NCBI RefSeq assembly: GCF_003028855.1
Contig: NZ_CP028324.1
Span: 2,480,001-2,544,000, forward strand
Origin: Pseudoduganella armeniaca
GTDB lineage: Bacteria > Pseudomonadota > Gammaproteobacteria > Burkholderiales > Burkholderiaceae_D
Reading direction: 5' to 3'
Length of the DNA stretch: 64,000 nucleotides
Part shown: one piece after another, positions 1 through 9,552 of the stretch
Position numbering within the stretch: position 1 is the stretch's first letter
Layout: the number at the start of each line of letters is the position of its first letter
Position numbers and translations under genes: made by a program
Notes under the pieces: model-generated
Database searches by the model: none
Told to the model about the DNA's origin: nothing
Seen by the model: only the letters and a program-made list of their open reading frames with translations

Positions 1-897
1 CCGACCACGTTCTTCCAGACCACGGGCTGGGCCGCACCAATGCTCAGCACGGTCGGGGCGATTGCCACCGTCGTCGCCGGGCTGGCCTACCTGGAATGGC
101 GCCGCCGCAGCGTGATGGCCAGCGGCGAGGGCTATGGCGACGATGCCGCCGCGCCCAAGCGCGCCGGGGGCACGAAGCTGCCGCATCCGCTGCTGGCGCT
201 GGCGCCGCTGGTGCTGGTGGGCGTGGCCAATTTCGTGCTGACGGCACTGATCCGCCAGTGGTACGGCGACAGTTACCAGCTGACCTCGGATTTGCTGCCG
301 GGCCTGCACGCGCCCGTGCAGACGCCGGTCAAGACGCTGGTCGGCATCTGGGCCGTCGAAGGCGCGCTGCTGCTGGGCATCGTGCTGGTCTGCGTGACGG
401 CGTTCGGCCGCATCCGCGCCTCGTTCGCGGAAGGCACCAAGCTGGCCGTCGGCGGCGCGCTGCTGGCCGCGATGAACACGGCCTCGGAGTACGGCTTCGG
501 CGGCGTGATCGCGGCGCTGCCCGGTTTCGTGTCCGTCAGCGAGGCACTGCGCGGCATCCCGAACCCGCTCGTCAACGCGGCCATCTCCGTCACGTCGCTG
601 GCCGGCATTACCGGCTCGGCGTCCGGCGGCATGAGTATCGCGCTGGCGGCGATGGCCGACACGTTCATCGCTGGCTGCAACGCGGCCGGCATTCCGCTGG
701 AGGTGCTGCACCGCGTGGTGGCGATGGCCAGCGGCGGCATGGACACCTTGCCGCACAACGGCGCCGTCATCACCCTGCTGGCGGTGACGGGCCTGACGCA
801 CCGGCAGTCCTACCGCGACATCTTCGGCATCACGCTGATCAAGACGGCGGCCGTGTTCTTCGTCATTGCCGTGTATTACCTGACCGGGCTGGTGTGA
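1..897 (+). CDS. GntP-family permease, 3' part (5' end outside window)
   Basis: Reading frame 1 is open from the first base and runs 298 residues to a TGA, so the gene begins upstream of the window. The product is a polytopic inner-membrane protein: hydrophobic segments alternate with short loops, with one basic loop near residues 33-57. The C-terminal part, with MDTLPHNGAVITLL followed by a HRQSYRDIFG loop, resembles the gluconate:H+ symporter (GntP) family, which imports sugar acids or small organic acids with protons. The substrate cannot be told from the sequence. The next gene starts about 85 bp downstream on the same strand and is not obviously in the same operon. Confidence 0.8.
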   Translation, partial: PTTFFQTTGWAAPMLSTVGAIATVVAGLAYLEWRRRSVMASGEGYGDDAAAPKRAGGTKLPHPLLALAPLVLVGVANFVLTALIRQWYGDSYQLTSDLLPGLHAPVQTPVKTLVGIWAVEGALLLGIVLVCVTAFGRIRASFAEGTKLAVGGALLAAMNTASEYGFGGVIAALPGFVSVSEALRGIPNPLVNAAISVTSLAGITGSASGGMSIALAAMADTFIAGCNAAGIPLEVLHRVVAMASGGMDTLPHNGAVITLLAVTGLTHRQSYRDIFGITLIKTAAVFFVIAVYYLTGLV

Positions 898-982
898 GGG
901 CGGCGCCGAATCGCTCAACAACGTGACCCCTGGGCCGGGCGCGAGGCTCTATGATGGGCCTTTGCGTACCGTGCCCAATGCC

Positions 983-3900
983 ATGCCGATTCAAGCGAGC
1001 CTGTTCCGCTTTCTGATTCTTGCCGTACTCGCCTGCGCCCGTCCGGTGCCTGCCCAGGAGCTGGGCATTCCGCAGGCCTCCGACGCGGCCCGCGCCAGCG
1101 CGGCGGGACCCACGGATGCCAGCACGACCTGGGTAATGGCCGCGACGACGACCACCTCGCCCGACACCATCAGCCTGTTCGCATCGACGGACGGCATCAC
1201 CTATACCTCGCTGGCATCGGAGGCCATCAGGCCTGCAGGAGGCGGGCCGCGCGCGCCCGCGCTGCTGCGCCATGACGACGGCTATTATTACCTGCTGTAC
1301 GCCACCGGCAGCCACGACCTCACGCTGGCGCGCTCGCGCGACCTGCGCCATTGGGATGCAGGCAGGCCGGTGCCGTTCGAAGGCGAGGGCGAGATCGCGA
1401 CGCTGCGCTGGCAGCGCGGCGCCGATGGGACCCCGCAGGTCGTCGCCGGCACAGCTGCCGGCAGCGCATGGGTGCTGACCCCGGACGCCGCATTGTCGGC
1501 GTGGCGCCAGGCCGGCGCCGGCGCGGCAGGCGGCGCACCGGACGACGGTACCCCGAGGCCAGCGTGGCGGGGCGCGGCTGCCAGCGTACGGCAGGCCAGC
1601 GTGCTGCGGCTGGAACGGCAGGCTTTTGCCGCGGCCACGCAGCCGCACGCGCGGCCGAAGCAGATCAGCTGGGACGAGTACTCGCTGAAGATCGATGGCG
1701 AGCGGGTCGTCATCTGGTCCGGCGAGATGCATCCGTTCCGGCTGCCCAACCCCTCGCTGTGGCGCGACGTGCTGCAGAAGATGAAGGCCGTCGGCTTCAA
1801 CGCCGTGGCGTTCTATTTCGACTGGGGCTACCACTCGCCGGCACCGGGAGTGTACGATTTTTCGCACGTGCGCAACGTCGAGCGGGCGTTGGAGATTGCG
1901 GCGGAAGAGGGTCTGTACGTGATCGCGCGCACCGGCCCCTACGTCAACGCGGAGCTGACCGGCGGCGGCTTCCCCGGCTGGATGCTGCGCAACCGCGCCG
2001 AGGCACGTACCGACGATCCGGCCTACCTGGCCGCCGTGGACGAGTGGATGACGCAGATTAACGCCATCGTCGCGCGCCACCAGCTCACGACGGGCGGCGG
2101 CAGCGTGATCGCCTACCAGCTGGAAAATGAACTCGGCAAGGTCGAGCCGAAGCACGTGCGCCAGATGGCGCACCTGGCCGCCAAGGCGCGGCGCGATGGC
2201 ATCACGGTGCCCTTGTTCCACAACGCGGCCGGGCGCCTGCCCGACTGGACGCCGAAGGGTTCGAGCGCGCCCTGGGCCAACGCCGGGCCGACCGACCTGT
2301 ATGCCTTCGACGGCTACCCCGGCGGCACGTGCAACGTGCATGCCGATCCGGCCGGGCCGAACCGGGCGCCCGACTGGGGCATCTATGGCAACGGTTCGCC
2401 CAAGACGGGCGCGCTGTCGTCGCCCGGCACGCCGGGCTTCGCCGCGGAGCTGGGCGGCGGCTGGTTCGACTACTGGGGCTCGAACGGCACCTACGGCTGC
2501 ACCGCCGAACGCCAGGGCAAGGGCTACCAGCGGGTGTTCTACGGCACCAACCTGATCAACCGCATCACGATCCACAATCTCTACATGACATTCGGCGGCA
2601 CCTCGTGGGGCTGGCTGGCCGGGCCCGTCGTGTACACCTCGTACGACTACGGCGCACCGATCGCCGAAGACCGCGGCCTGCGGCCGAAGGCGCTGGCGCT
2701 GAAACAGCAGGGCATGTTCGTGCAGGCGGCGCAGCAGGCGCTGGCGCAGATGGACAAGGGGCCGGCCATCGCGACGTCGTCGCCGCACGTGAAGGTCTAC
2801 CACAACGTCAATGCCGCGCTGGGCGCACACGTGCTGTTCGCCGTCCACAGTCCGTCCGAGCGCACCAGCGACGACACGTTCACGTTCGACCTGGCCACGC
2901 GCGACGGCACCTACCGGGTGCCGCTGCGCCTGAACGGCCAGGACGGCAAGCTGCTGCTGGCCGACTTCCCGCTGGCGCGCCAGCACCTGGTGTATTCCAC
3001 CTCCGAGCTGCAGGCCCAGCTGGCCCAGGGCGAACGTGACATCGTGCTGATGCACGGCCGCGCCGGCGAGGCCGGCGAGACCTTGCTGCGCTATGCCACG
3101 GCACCCCGGGTCGAGGTGCTGGCGGGCCAGGTCGCGTCGCATTACGAGCACGGCGTGCTGAAGCTGAGCTATGTGCACGACGGCCTGGCGCGGGTGCGCA
3201 TCGGCGGCGGCGGCCGCGTGCCGCTGCTCCTGCTGCTGGCGGACGAGCGCCACAGCCAGGATTTCTGGCTGCACCGGACGGTCGCCGGTCCCGTGCTGGC
3301 GCTGACGCCGGCGCTGGTACGGAGTGCCACGATGGCCGACGGGTGGCTCGCGCTGGCGGGCGATACGAGCGCCGCCAGCCCGCTCGAGCTGTGGGGGCCG
3401 GCCATCGGGCAGGCCAGCTTCAACGGCACGCCGCTGGCGCTGACGGCGCAGCCGGACGGCAGCCTGCGCGCGACGCCGCTGGCCGGCCCCGCCGCCGTCC
3501 GCCTGCCTGACCTGGCGGCGCAGCGCTGGCTGCGGCGCATGGACAGTCCGGAGGCGCGGCCCGGCTTCGACGACAGCGCGTGGCTGCAGGCGGACATGCG
3601 GCCCTCGGCGGCGCAGACGTGGACCACGCCGGAGCGGGGCCAGCCCACGCTGGCGATGAGCGACTACGGCTTTCATCACGGCGACGTGTGGTACCGCGGC
3701 CGCGTGACGATCGCCGACCCATCCACGCATCAGCTGGAGCTGTTCTACGGCGCTGGCGGTGCCGGCATGCTGCAGGTGTGGGTGGACGGGCGCTTCGTCG
3801 GCCAGCACGAGCTGGACACGGGCCGCCAGTTCCCGGAGACCACCGACAGCGCCAAGTTCAGCCTGGGCGCGCTAGCGCGCGGCGAGCACGTCATCGCCGT

Positions 3901-4546
3901 CATGGTGCGCAACAATTCGCACAACTGGGACCTGATGGCGGACGACGCCCACCGCGAGGCGCGCGGCCTGATCGCCGCCTCGCTGGCAGCGAAGGGTGGG
4001 CGCCGCTTTGCCGTGCCGATCACCTGGCGGCTGCAGGGCAACCGCGGCGGCGAGGCCATCGCCGACCCGGTGCGCGGGCCGATGAACAACGGCGGCCTGT
4101 ATGGCGAAAGGGCGGGCTGGCACTTGCCGGGTGCGGGAAGCGACGGTTGGCGCGCCAGCGCGCCGACGGCGCCGCCGCCCGCGCCGGGCACCTACTGGCT
4201 GCGCACCACGTTCGCGCTGGACCTGCCGCGCGGGCACGACGTGCAACTGGGCCTGGCATTCGGCGACACCGCCCGGCCCCGTTCGCAGCGCGAGAATCGC
4301 GCGCTGTTGTTCGTCAACGGCTGGAACATGGGCCAGTTCATCGCTCACGTCGGCCCGCAGCGCACCTTCGTCATCCCGCCCGGCATCCTCAACCCGAACG
4401 GCGTCAATACGCTGGCGCTGGCCGTCACCACCGACGGCCAGCGTGGCAATGCGCTGGAGCCGGTGCGGCTCGTCAACCTGCGCACGGCGCGCGGCGGCGT
4501 GCCGCTCGAGCTGATGCCCGGCGTTACGCCACCATCAGCGCGTTGA
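983..4546 (+). CDS. Secreted glycoside hydrolase family 35 beta-galactosidase with extra N-terminal domain
   Basis: The 1187-residue product begins with a Sec signal peptide ending near APVPAQ-like residues 20-25. I chose ATG 983 because the signal peptide begins there; an upstream in-frame ATG at 923 adds a non-signal extension. Residues about 45-190 resemble a partial five-bladed-propeller (GH43-like) sheet domain. The GH35 barrel starts near residue 227 with WSGEMHPFRLP, and the signature GGSVIAYQLENELG places the likely acid/base Glu near 383. The likely nucleophile Glu is near 489 in AAELGGGWFDYW. C-terminal jelly-roll domains follow. It should release terminal beta-galactose from plant or algal glycans outside the cytoplasm. 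Its 3' end overlaps the convergent next gene by 23 bp. The specificity is inferred. Confidence 0.85.
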   Translation: MPIQASLFRFLILAVLACARPVPAQELGIPQASDAARASAAGPTDASTTWVMAATTTTSPDTISLFASTDGITYTSLASEAIRPAGGGPRAPALLRHDDGYYYLLYATGSHDLTLARSRDLRHWDAGRPVPFEGEGEIATLRWQRGADGTPQVVAGTAAGSAWVLTPDAALSAWRQAGAGAAGGAPDDGTPRPAWRGAAASVRQASVLRLERQAFAAATQPHARPKQISWDEYSLKIDGERVVIWSGEMHPFRLPNPSLWRDVLQKMKAVGFNAVAFYFDWGYHSPAPGVYDFSHVRNVERALEIAAEEGLYVIARTGPYVNAELTGGGFPGWMLRNRAEARTDDPAYLAAVDEWMTQINAIVARHQLTTGGGSVIAYQLENELGKVEPKHVRQMAHLAAKARRDGITVPLFHNAAGRLPDWTPKGSSAPWANAGPTDLYAFDGYPGGTCNVHADPAGPNRAPDWGIYGNGSPKTGALSSPGTPGFAAELGGGWFDYWGSNGTYGCTAERQGKGYQRVFYGTNLINRITIHNLYMTFGGTSWGWLAGPVVYTSYDYGAPIAEDRGLRPKALALKQQGMFVQAAQQALAQMDKGPAIATSSPHVKVYHNVNAALGAHVLFAVHSPSERTSDDTFTFDLATRDGTYRVPLRLNGQDGKLLLADFPLARQHLVYSTSELQAQLAQGERDIVLMHGRAGEAGETLLRYATAPRVEVLAGQVASHYEHGVLKLSYVHDGLARVRIGGGGRVPLLLLLADERHSQDFWLHRTVAGPVLALTPALVRSATMADGWLALAGDTSAASPLELWGPAIGQASFNGTPLALTAQPDGSLRATPLAGPAAVRLPDLAAQRWLRRMDSPEARPGFDDSAWLQADMRPSAAQTWTTPERGQPTLAMSDYGFHHGDVWYRGRVTIADPSTHQLELFYGAGGAGMLQVWVDGRFVGQHELDTGRQFPETTDSAKFSLGALARGEHVIAVMVRNNSHNWDLMADDAHREARGLIAASLAAKGGRRFAVPITWRLQGNRGGEAIADPVRGPMNNGGLYGERAGWHLPGAGSDGWRASAPTAPPPAPGTYWLRTTFALDLPRGHDVQLGLAFGDTARPRSQRENRALLFVNGWNMGQFIAHVGPQRTFVIPPGILNPNGVNTLALAVTTDGQRGNALEPVRLVNLRTARGGVPLELMPGVTPPSAR

Positions 4547-5312
4547 TGGCGCCGTAACCGAGCGCGCCGGGGCTAACCTTGCCGGTGGCCAGGAACTCGT
4601 CCACCGAGCGCCGTACCTGGCTCCACGTCGCCTCGCCGATCGCCGAGCCGGCCGACAGCCGGCGCACGCCCAGCTCGCGCAGGCGGGCGGGCGCCGGCAA
4701 GGACGGCAGCGCCATCACGTTCAGCGGCAGGCCGGCGCCTTGTGCCACCGCCGCGATCTCGTCCTCCGCCGCCAGGCCCGGCACGAACAGCCCGCTGGCG
4801 CCGGCCTGGCGGTACAAGGCCGCGCGCCGCAGCGTTTCGGCCACGCGATCCCCGGCCGGGGCCAGGCCGCGCAGGTAGACGTCGGTGCGTACGTTCAGGT
4901 ACAGGTGCACGTCCACCGCCCGCGCCGCCGCGCGCGCGGCGGCGATCTTCTCGCACAACAGCTCGACGCTGCCGTTGCCGTCCTCGATATTGACGCCGAC
5001 GACGCCTGCTTCGACCAGCTGGCGCACCAGCGCGCCCACGGCGACCGGGTCGTCGCCGTAGCCGTCCTCGATGTCCACGGTAAGCGGCAGCCCGCACACG
5101 CGGCCGATGCCGCGCGCGGTCTGCAACAGCAGTTCGACGGGCAGGTGGCTGCCGTCGGCATAGCCATGGGCCCAGGCCACGGCCGCGCTGCTGGTGGCCA
5201 GGGCCACGGCACCGGCGGATGCCGCCACGCGGGCGCTGCCGCCATCCCAGCAGTTGGCCAGCAACAGCAGGCCGTCCGAGTGCAGGCGGTGGAACAGTTC
5301 ATCGTTCTTCAT
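4524..5312 (-). CDS. Isocitrate lyase/PEP mutase superfamily protein
   Basis: The 262-residue protein has the fold and motifs of the PEP mutase/isocitrate lyase superfamily. LLLANCWDGGSAR lies near the N terminus. The Mg-binding segment VDIEDGYGDDP near residue 85 holds the acidic cluster, and GVNIEDGNG follows. The KKCGH signature of true isocitrate lyase is absent, so a small 2-oxoacid C-C lyase or oxaloacetate-decarboxylase-like role is more likely. The start is firm: AAGGAG lies 7 nt before ATG 5312, and that ATG overlaps the TGA of the upstream gene as ATGA, so the two are probably translated together. Substrate unknown. Confidence 0.8.
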   Translation of the reverse strand: MKNDELFHRLHSDGLLLLANCWDGGSARVAASAGAVALATSSAAVAWAHGYADGSHLPVELLLQTARGIGRVCGLPLTVDIEDGYGDDPVAVGALVRQLVEAGVVGVNIEDGNGSVELLCEKIAAARAAARAVDVHLYLNVRTDVYLRGLAPAGDRVAETLRRAALYRQAGASGLFVPGLAAEDEIAAVAQGAGLPLNVMALPSLPAPARLRELGVRRLSAGSAIGEATWSQVRRSVDEFLATGKVSPGALGYGAINALMVA

Positions 5313-6676
5313 GCGATCTCCTTGGTCAATGAAAGGTGGTGCTGGGCGTAGGCGCGCCAGGGTTGCCAGGCCTCGCCGCGGTCCGGCGGCGTACCCGTGT
5401 CGGTGTCGCCGTCGCTGCCGATGGCCGCGGCGATGTGTTGCGCCAGTGAGGTGCCCATGCCGGGCAGCGCGGCCAGGCGTGCCGCCAACGGCGCGCTGCC
5501 CGGCTGGAGGAGTGCCGGGTCGCGCTCGACGGCACGCGCCAGCGATTGCAACGCCTGCAGCCGGTCGGCATGATCGGCCAACCCGGCCAGCCCGGCCAGG
5601 TCGGCGGCGGCGACGCCGGCCGGCGAAGGAGACAGGCGCGTCAACCCTGGCAAATGCAGCGCCGGCAGCAGCGGGTCGGCGCAGCGTGCCAGCAGGTCGG
5701 GCAAGGCCGCCGGCGGTAGCAGGGCCAGCACGGCGGCCTCGAAGGGTTCCCACGGACCGGGCACGCGCAGCCCGGGACGCGCCGTCACGAGCGGTGCCAG
5801 CAGCGGGTCGGCCGCCAGGTGGGCATCGATGACGGCGCTGTCGGCCGCCGTGTCGAATGTGCGTGCCACGCGCGCCAGCATATCCGGCAGCCTGCGGATA
5901 TCGTCCAGCCGCAAGCCCACGTGCAGGTTGTGCCGGGCCGGCTCCTGCCAAACGCGCACCGTGCCGACACGCACGGTACGCCGGTACTCGCCGTCGATCG
6001 CCAGCGCGACGCCCGGCAGCACGGGCAGCGCCGCCAGCAGCGCCGGCCAGTCATAGGGAGGCCGGTAGCGCAGGCGCAGCACGATTTCGCCGGCGCTGTC
6101 GGCGGCGCTGCCGGCGCGGCGCCGCAACGCGCTGGGCGGCCGGCCGTACATGGCCTGGAAGGTCTCGTTGAAGCGGCGGATGCTGCCGAAGCCGGCCGCC
6201 ATCGCCACCGCCGTCATCGGCAGGCTGGTTTCATGGATCAGCTGCTTGGCCACCAGGATGCGGCGCGTCTGCAGTACCGCCACGGGCGAGGCGCCCAGAT
6301 GCTGCTGGAACAGGCGGCGCAACTGGCGCAGGCTGACGTCCAGCCGGGCCGCGACGGCGGCCAGGACCGGCTCCTCCTGCTGGTCGCACTCGGCCAGCAG
6401 CGCGAGCGCGCATGCCACCGTATCGGAGCTGCCGCGCCAGGCGCCGCCACCGGGCGCCGATTCGGGCCGGCAGCGCAGGCAGGGACGAAACCCTGCCTGC
6501 TGGGCCGCTGCGGCGGACGGGTAGAACCGGCAGTTCTCGAGCTTGGGCGTGCGCGCCGGGCAGATCGGGCGGCAGTAGATGCCGGTCGACGTCACCCCGA
6601 CAAAGAAGCGGCCGTCGAAGCGCGCGTCGCGCGCCTGCACGGCCCGGTGGCAGCTGAGGCGATCGGTAAGGTCCAT
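5309..6676 (-). CDS. Ada/AlkA-type DNA repair regulator-glycosylase with degenerate glycosylase domain
   Basis: The 455-residue protein has three recognisable parts. The N terminus is an Ada-type zinc domain with Cys35, Cys39, Cys66 and Cys69, the arrangement that repairs methylphosphotriesters. An AraC-type helix-turn-helix covers about residues 95-185. An AlkA N-domain and helix-hairpin-helix region fill the rest, with LPGMGTSLAQHIA near 404 and AWQPWRAYA near 436. In active AlkA proteins about 50 residues holding the catalytic Asp (FPxxD-type motif) lie between the last two. Here only about 20 lie between them and no such motif is visible. The usual RAILGQQVS-type helix is also missing. 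The protein may sense alkylation without glycosylase activity. No clear ribosome site precedes ATG 6676. Confidence 0.8.
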   Translation of the reverse strand: MDLTDRLSCHRAVQARDARFDGRFFVGVTSTGIYCRPICPARTPKLENCRFYPSAAAAQQAGFRPCLRCRPESAPGGGAWRGSSDTVACALALLAECDQQEEPVLAAVAARLDVSLRQLRRLFQQHLGASPVAVLQTRRILVAKQLIHETSLPMTAVAMAAGFGSIRRFNETFQAMYGRPPSALRRRAGSAADSAGEIVLRLRYRPPYDWPALLAALPVLPGVALAIDGEYRRTVRVGTVRVWQEPARHNLHVGLRLDDIRRLPDMLARVARTFDTAADSAVIDAHLAADPLLAPLVTARPGLRVPGPWEPFEAAVLALLPPAALPDLLARCADPLLPALHLPGLTRLSPSPAGVAAADLAGLAGLADHADRLQALQSLARAVERDPALLQPGSAPLAARLAALPGMGTSLAQHIAAAIGSDGDTDTGTPPDRGEAWQPWRAYAQHHLSLTKEIA

Positions 6677-6728
6677 GCCGCCATGATGACACGGCGGCGT
6701 GCAGCCGGCTGGCGGAAAACGGCCGTGG

Positions 6729-7283
6729 TCACCCGCCGCGGGCGCCGCGGCGCCGTGCCGCCCAGGCGGTCACCAGCAGCCCGCCGCCCAGCATGGCCCA
6801 GGTGGACGGTTCGGGATTGGGCGAGGCGATCACGAGGCCGGTCTTGTCCGTCCACAGCCAGGCGCGCCGCTCGTCGTGGCTGGGGCGGTAGCTGTACATG
6901 TATTCGCCGTCGCCGGCGATGAAGTAATGGCCGCCGCCGACCCAGCCTTCCGGGTCGCTGCCGTATTCGCCCGCCTTGAACGACAGCGCGCCACCCAGCG
7001 TGTAGCTGAAGGCCTGGGCGCCGCAGATATAGTAGTCATTGCTGTCCGGCTCGCAGGCGACGAAGTCCTTGCCGTTCAGGATCAGGGACGTGATTTCCAG
7101 GCGTTCGAGAATGCCGTTGCCGTTACCGTCGGCGCCCGTGAAGCTGCCGTGCAACTGGCGGTCGGGCAGGAACACGTCGTCGCCCGTGTCGTGAAATCCC
7201 GTGTAGGTGAAGGTCCAGGTGGCGTTGGCCTGGGCGGCGGCGCAGCTGGCCGCAAGCAAGGTGGCACAGAGGAGTCTCGGCAT
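6729..7283 (-). CDS. PEP-CTERM sorting domain protein
   Basis: The 184-residue secreted protein starts with a signal peptide (MPRLLCATLLAASC, cleavage near ANA). Its tail NPEPSTWAMLGGGLL is followed by a hydrophobic stretch and a basic RRRGARGG end, the PEP-CTERM/exosortase sorting signal. The middle is rich in aromatic and acidic residues and resembles no enzyme I know. I place the start at ATG 7283, where the signal peptide begins; a longer frame reaches 7343. Exosortase processing would send the mature protein to the outer surface or the exopolysaccharide. Two further PEP-CTERM genes lie at 61.6 and 62.5 kb. Confidence 0.8.
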   Translation of the reverse strand: MPRLLCATLLAASCAAAQANATWTFTYTGFHDTGDDVFLPDRQLHGSFTGADGNGNGILERLEITSLILNGKDFVACEPDSNDYYICGAQAFSYTLGGALSFKAGEYGSDPEGWVGGGHYFIAGDGEYMYSYRPSHDERRAWLWTDKTGLVIASPNPEPSTWAMLGGGLLVTAWAARRRGARGG

Positions 7284-7417
7284 GGCGGCCTCGCACGGCG
7301 GATGGGAATGGGACCATGGTAATCGAGTACTGGCAGGATGCAAGTAGGCCGGGCGGCCGGGGCCGCATTTTTCTGTGGCGGCGCAACATCCGGGTGGTTA
7401 CTGCGCCGCTGCCACCG

Positions 7418-8785
7418 TCAGGCGCGCAGCTGGTTCAGGCTGAGCAGGATGGGGAAGTGGCGGTTGACAAGCGCCGCCAGCGTCTCGCCCAGCAGCATGC
7501 CGGCCAGGCCCAGCGCCGCGATGACGGCCATCGCGACGGCGATCGCCAGCACGAAGCGACGGTTCGGCACGCGCAGCACGAACGGCAGGTTGATCGCGAC
7601 ACTGGCCAGCGACGCGATGATCGCGCCGGTGGCGGCCGCGTCCAGGGTCAGCTTGCCGTCCGCGGCCAGGCTGGCGGCGGCCGCCACCGCGCTGGCGCTG
7701 GAGACGGTGCCGCCGATCAGGCTGACGACATAGAAACCGATATTGCCGAAGTACTTCTGCGTCAGCACGCCCAGGATGTGCAGCAGCAGGAACACCAGGC
7801 CGTACTTCAGCGCGCTCCACAGCGAGAACGGCAGCACGATCTGGTCGGACGTCTCGGCCTGCCGCGCCACGATGCCGGTCGCCGCCGGCGTACGGGGATA
7901 GAACACGAAGAACGCGCTGGCGCCCAGCATCGCCAGGTAGGCACCGGCACCGGCCACGGCCACGCCCGGCGCCAGCAGCGCGAGAATGACGGCGTTGCGC
8001 GTCACCATCGCCGAGGTGGCCAGCAGGATGCCGCGATAGGCGGCCGCCGCCACCGCGCCGCTGGCGTTGCGGCCGACCCGCGAGGCCAGTTCGTTGACGG
8101 TGACGCTGCTGTTGACGAGGCCGCCGAGGAAGCCGGCGATCGCCACGCCGCGCGTGCCGAAGGCCTTCCACAGCACGTAGTTGACGAAACCGATGCCGGC
8201 GATCAGGATCACCGTGGCCCAGGCCGCGCGCGGCTCGATCAGGCCCATCGGGCCGATGCTGCCGACCGGCAGCGCGGGATAGATCACGATGCCCAGGATG
8301 GCCAGCAGCAGCGCCGAGCGCAGCTCGCCTTCCGTCAGGCCGATGGAAAAGCCCTGCAGGATGTCCTTCCATGCCAGCAGGGCGGTGGAGCTGACCATGA
8401 TCGCGGCCGGCGTCAGCGTGTGGCCCTTGCCGCACAGGATCCCGGCGATGCAGGTCACGAGCATCGCGGCGGACGTCGTCAGCTCGGTGCCGGCATGGGT
8501 GCGCATGTCCTGGATGTTGAGGAAGACGGTCAATAGGCCCGTCAGGCACAGCACGATGTAGGCGTAGCTGTCACCCAGCGACGCGCCGACGGCGCCCAGC
8601 ACGGCGATGAAGCCGAAGGTGCGCAAGCCGGCTTCCTTCTTGCGGCGCTCGCGCTCCAGCCCGATCAGCAGGCCAAGCGCCAGCGCCAGCGCAAAACGCG
8701 TCAGCATTTCCAGGTAGTTCCACTCGCTCACGGCGCCGTGCAGCGGCGCGCCGAGAGCCGGGACAGTCGTGCTCAGCAGGCTCAT
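7418..8785 (-). CDS. MgtC/SapB and DUF4010 domain integral membrane protein
   Basis: The 455-residue polytopic membrane protein has an N-terminal MgtC/SapB-like domain (about residues 25-160). It contains GLLIGLERERRKKEAGLRT, a family hallmark, and is followed by a DUF4010-type domain of six or more membrane helices. Related proteins are linked to Mg homeostasis or acid and phosphate stress, but their biochemical role is unsettled. It is monocistronic by position: the PEP-CTERM gene lies downstream and a divergent hydrophilic-protein gene starts 130 bp upstream. The function assignment is family-level only. Confidence 0.8.
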   Translation of the reverse strand: MSLLSTTVPALGAPLHGAVSEWNYLEMLTRFALALALGLLIGLERERRKKEAGLRTFGFIAVLGAVGASLGDSYAYIVLCLTGLLTVFLNIQDMRTHAGTELTTSAAMLVTCIAGILCGKGHTLTPAAIMVSSTALLAWKDILQGFSIGLTEGELRSALLLAILGIVIYPALPVGSIGPMGLIEPRAAWATVILIAGIGFVNYVLWKAFGTRGVAIAGFLGGLVNSSVTVNELASRVGRNASGAVAAAAYRGILLATSAMVTRNAVILALLAPGVAVAGAGAYLAMLGASAFFVFYPRTPAATGIVARQAETSDQIVLPFSLWSALKYGLVFLLLHILGVLTQKYFGNIGFYVVSLIGGTVSSASAVAAAASLAADGKLTLDAAATGAIIASLASVAINLPFVLRVPNRRFVLAIAVAMAVIAALGLAGMLLGETLAALVNRHFPILLSLNQLRA

Positions 8786-8914
8786 GACTTACTCTACTCC
8801 CGAACGCGGCGGCATGCCCACACGCTGCCGTACCGACTTGTAGCGCGGCAACGTGGTGCGGCCAAACGGGCCCTTGGGCTAAGATGGCCATTCGATACAG
8901 CAGAAGGAGGCATC

Positions 8915-9532
8915 ATGCAGAACGACGATCAGAAACGACCGGGCCAGCCGACGATCCATACGCACTTGCCCGATTCCATCCCGCCTGACGACGCGAAAAA
9001 AATCGTCGGCGAAGCCGTGCCGCGCGGCGCCGACTACAACTCGCCGCCGCCGCAGGGCGCCGGCAAATCGATGGGCAGCGGCCTGGACGACGTGGGCGGG
9101 CCGGCGATGGGCGCGGCCGCCGGCGCGGGCGGCGAACATGGCGCGACGATCCGCGACCGCGACGTGCGCGCGGACGACCGGCATATGGCTAGCCTGCAGC
9201 AGGGCGGGCAGGGCAGCGGCACGCCGCTGGCTGCCATGGGTCAGGCCGGCGGCGAGAAGGGCAACGGCGACAAGGGCAACGGCAATCAGAGCGGCGCCCA
9301 GTCCGGCAACCAGCAGCGTGGCGACATCGCGCGCTCGGAAGGCCTGTTGCCGGGCCAGGGCGAGGACGATGGTCGCTACGACGTGGCGGAGGAAGTCAGC
9401 CTGGACCAGCAGTCCGACCGCGCCCGCAACGTGGGCAGCATGGCGGAAGCGGCGAAAGGGCCGCACGGCGACAAGCTGCAGGATGCGGTGGCGCGCTCGC
9501 TGGGCAAGCAGGGAGATGACAAGCAGCAGTAA
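8915..9532 (+). CDS. Hydrophilic low-complexity protein of unknown function
   Basis: The 205-residue protein has no signal peptide or membrane segment. It is rich in Gly, Asp, Gln and Ala, with a repetitive middle (KGNGDKGNG, then alternating SG/NQ). The start is set by a strong AAGGAGG at 8904-8910, four bases before the ATG. An intrinsic terminator follows 20 bp after the stop. Composition suggests an intrinsically disordered, heat-stable protein of the hydrophilin kind; this is inference and I recognise no family. It is divergent from the MgtC-like gene. Confidence 0.75.
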   Translation: MQNDDQKRPGQPTIHTHLPDSIPPDDAKKIVGEAVPRGADYNSPPPQGAGKSMGSGLDDVGGPAMGAAAGAGGEHGATIRDRDVRADDRHMASLQQGGQGSGTPLAAMGQAGGEKGNGDKGNGNQSGAQSGNQQRGDIARSEGLLPGQGEDDGRYDVAEEVSLDQQSDRARNVGSMAEAAKGPHGDKLQDAVARSLGKQGDDKQQ

Positions 9533-9552
9533 GCGCTTATGCAGTGCTTGGG

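Noticed and set aside
863..3808. A 981-codon frame on the minus strand opposite the GH35 gene
   Set aside because: Very Arg/Ala/Gln-rich translation without motifs; it mirrors the codons of the real plus-strand gene and is a high-GC shadow.
8820..8833. ACACG-CTGC-CGTAC before the MgtC-like gene as another regulon dyad
   Set aside because: Two mismatches, and the implied transcription start would fall inside the start codon.
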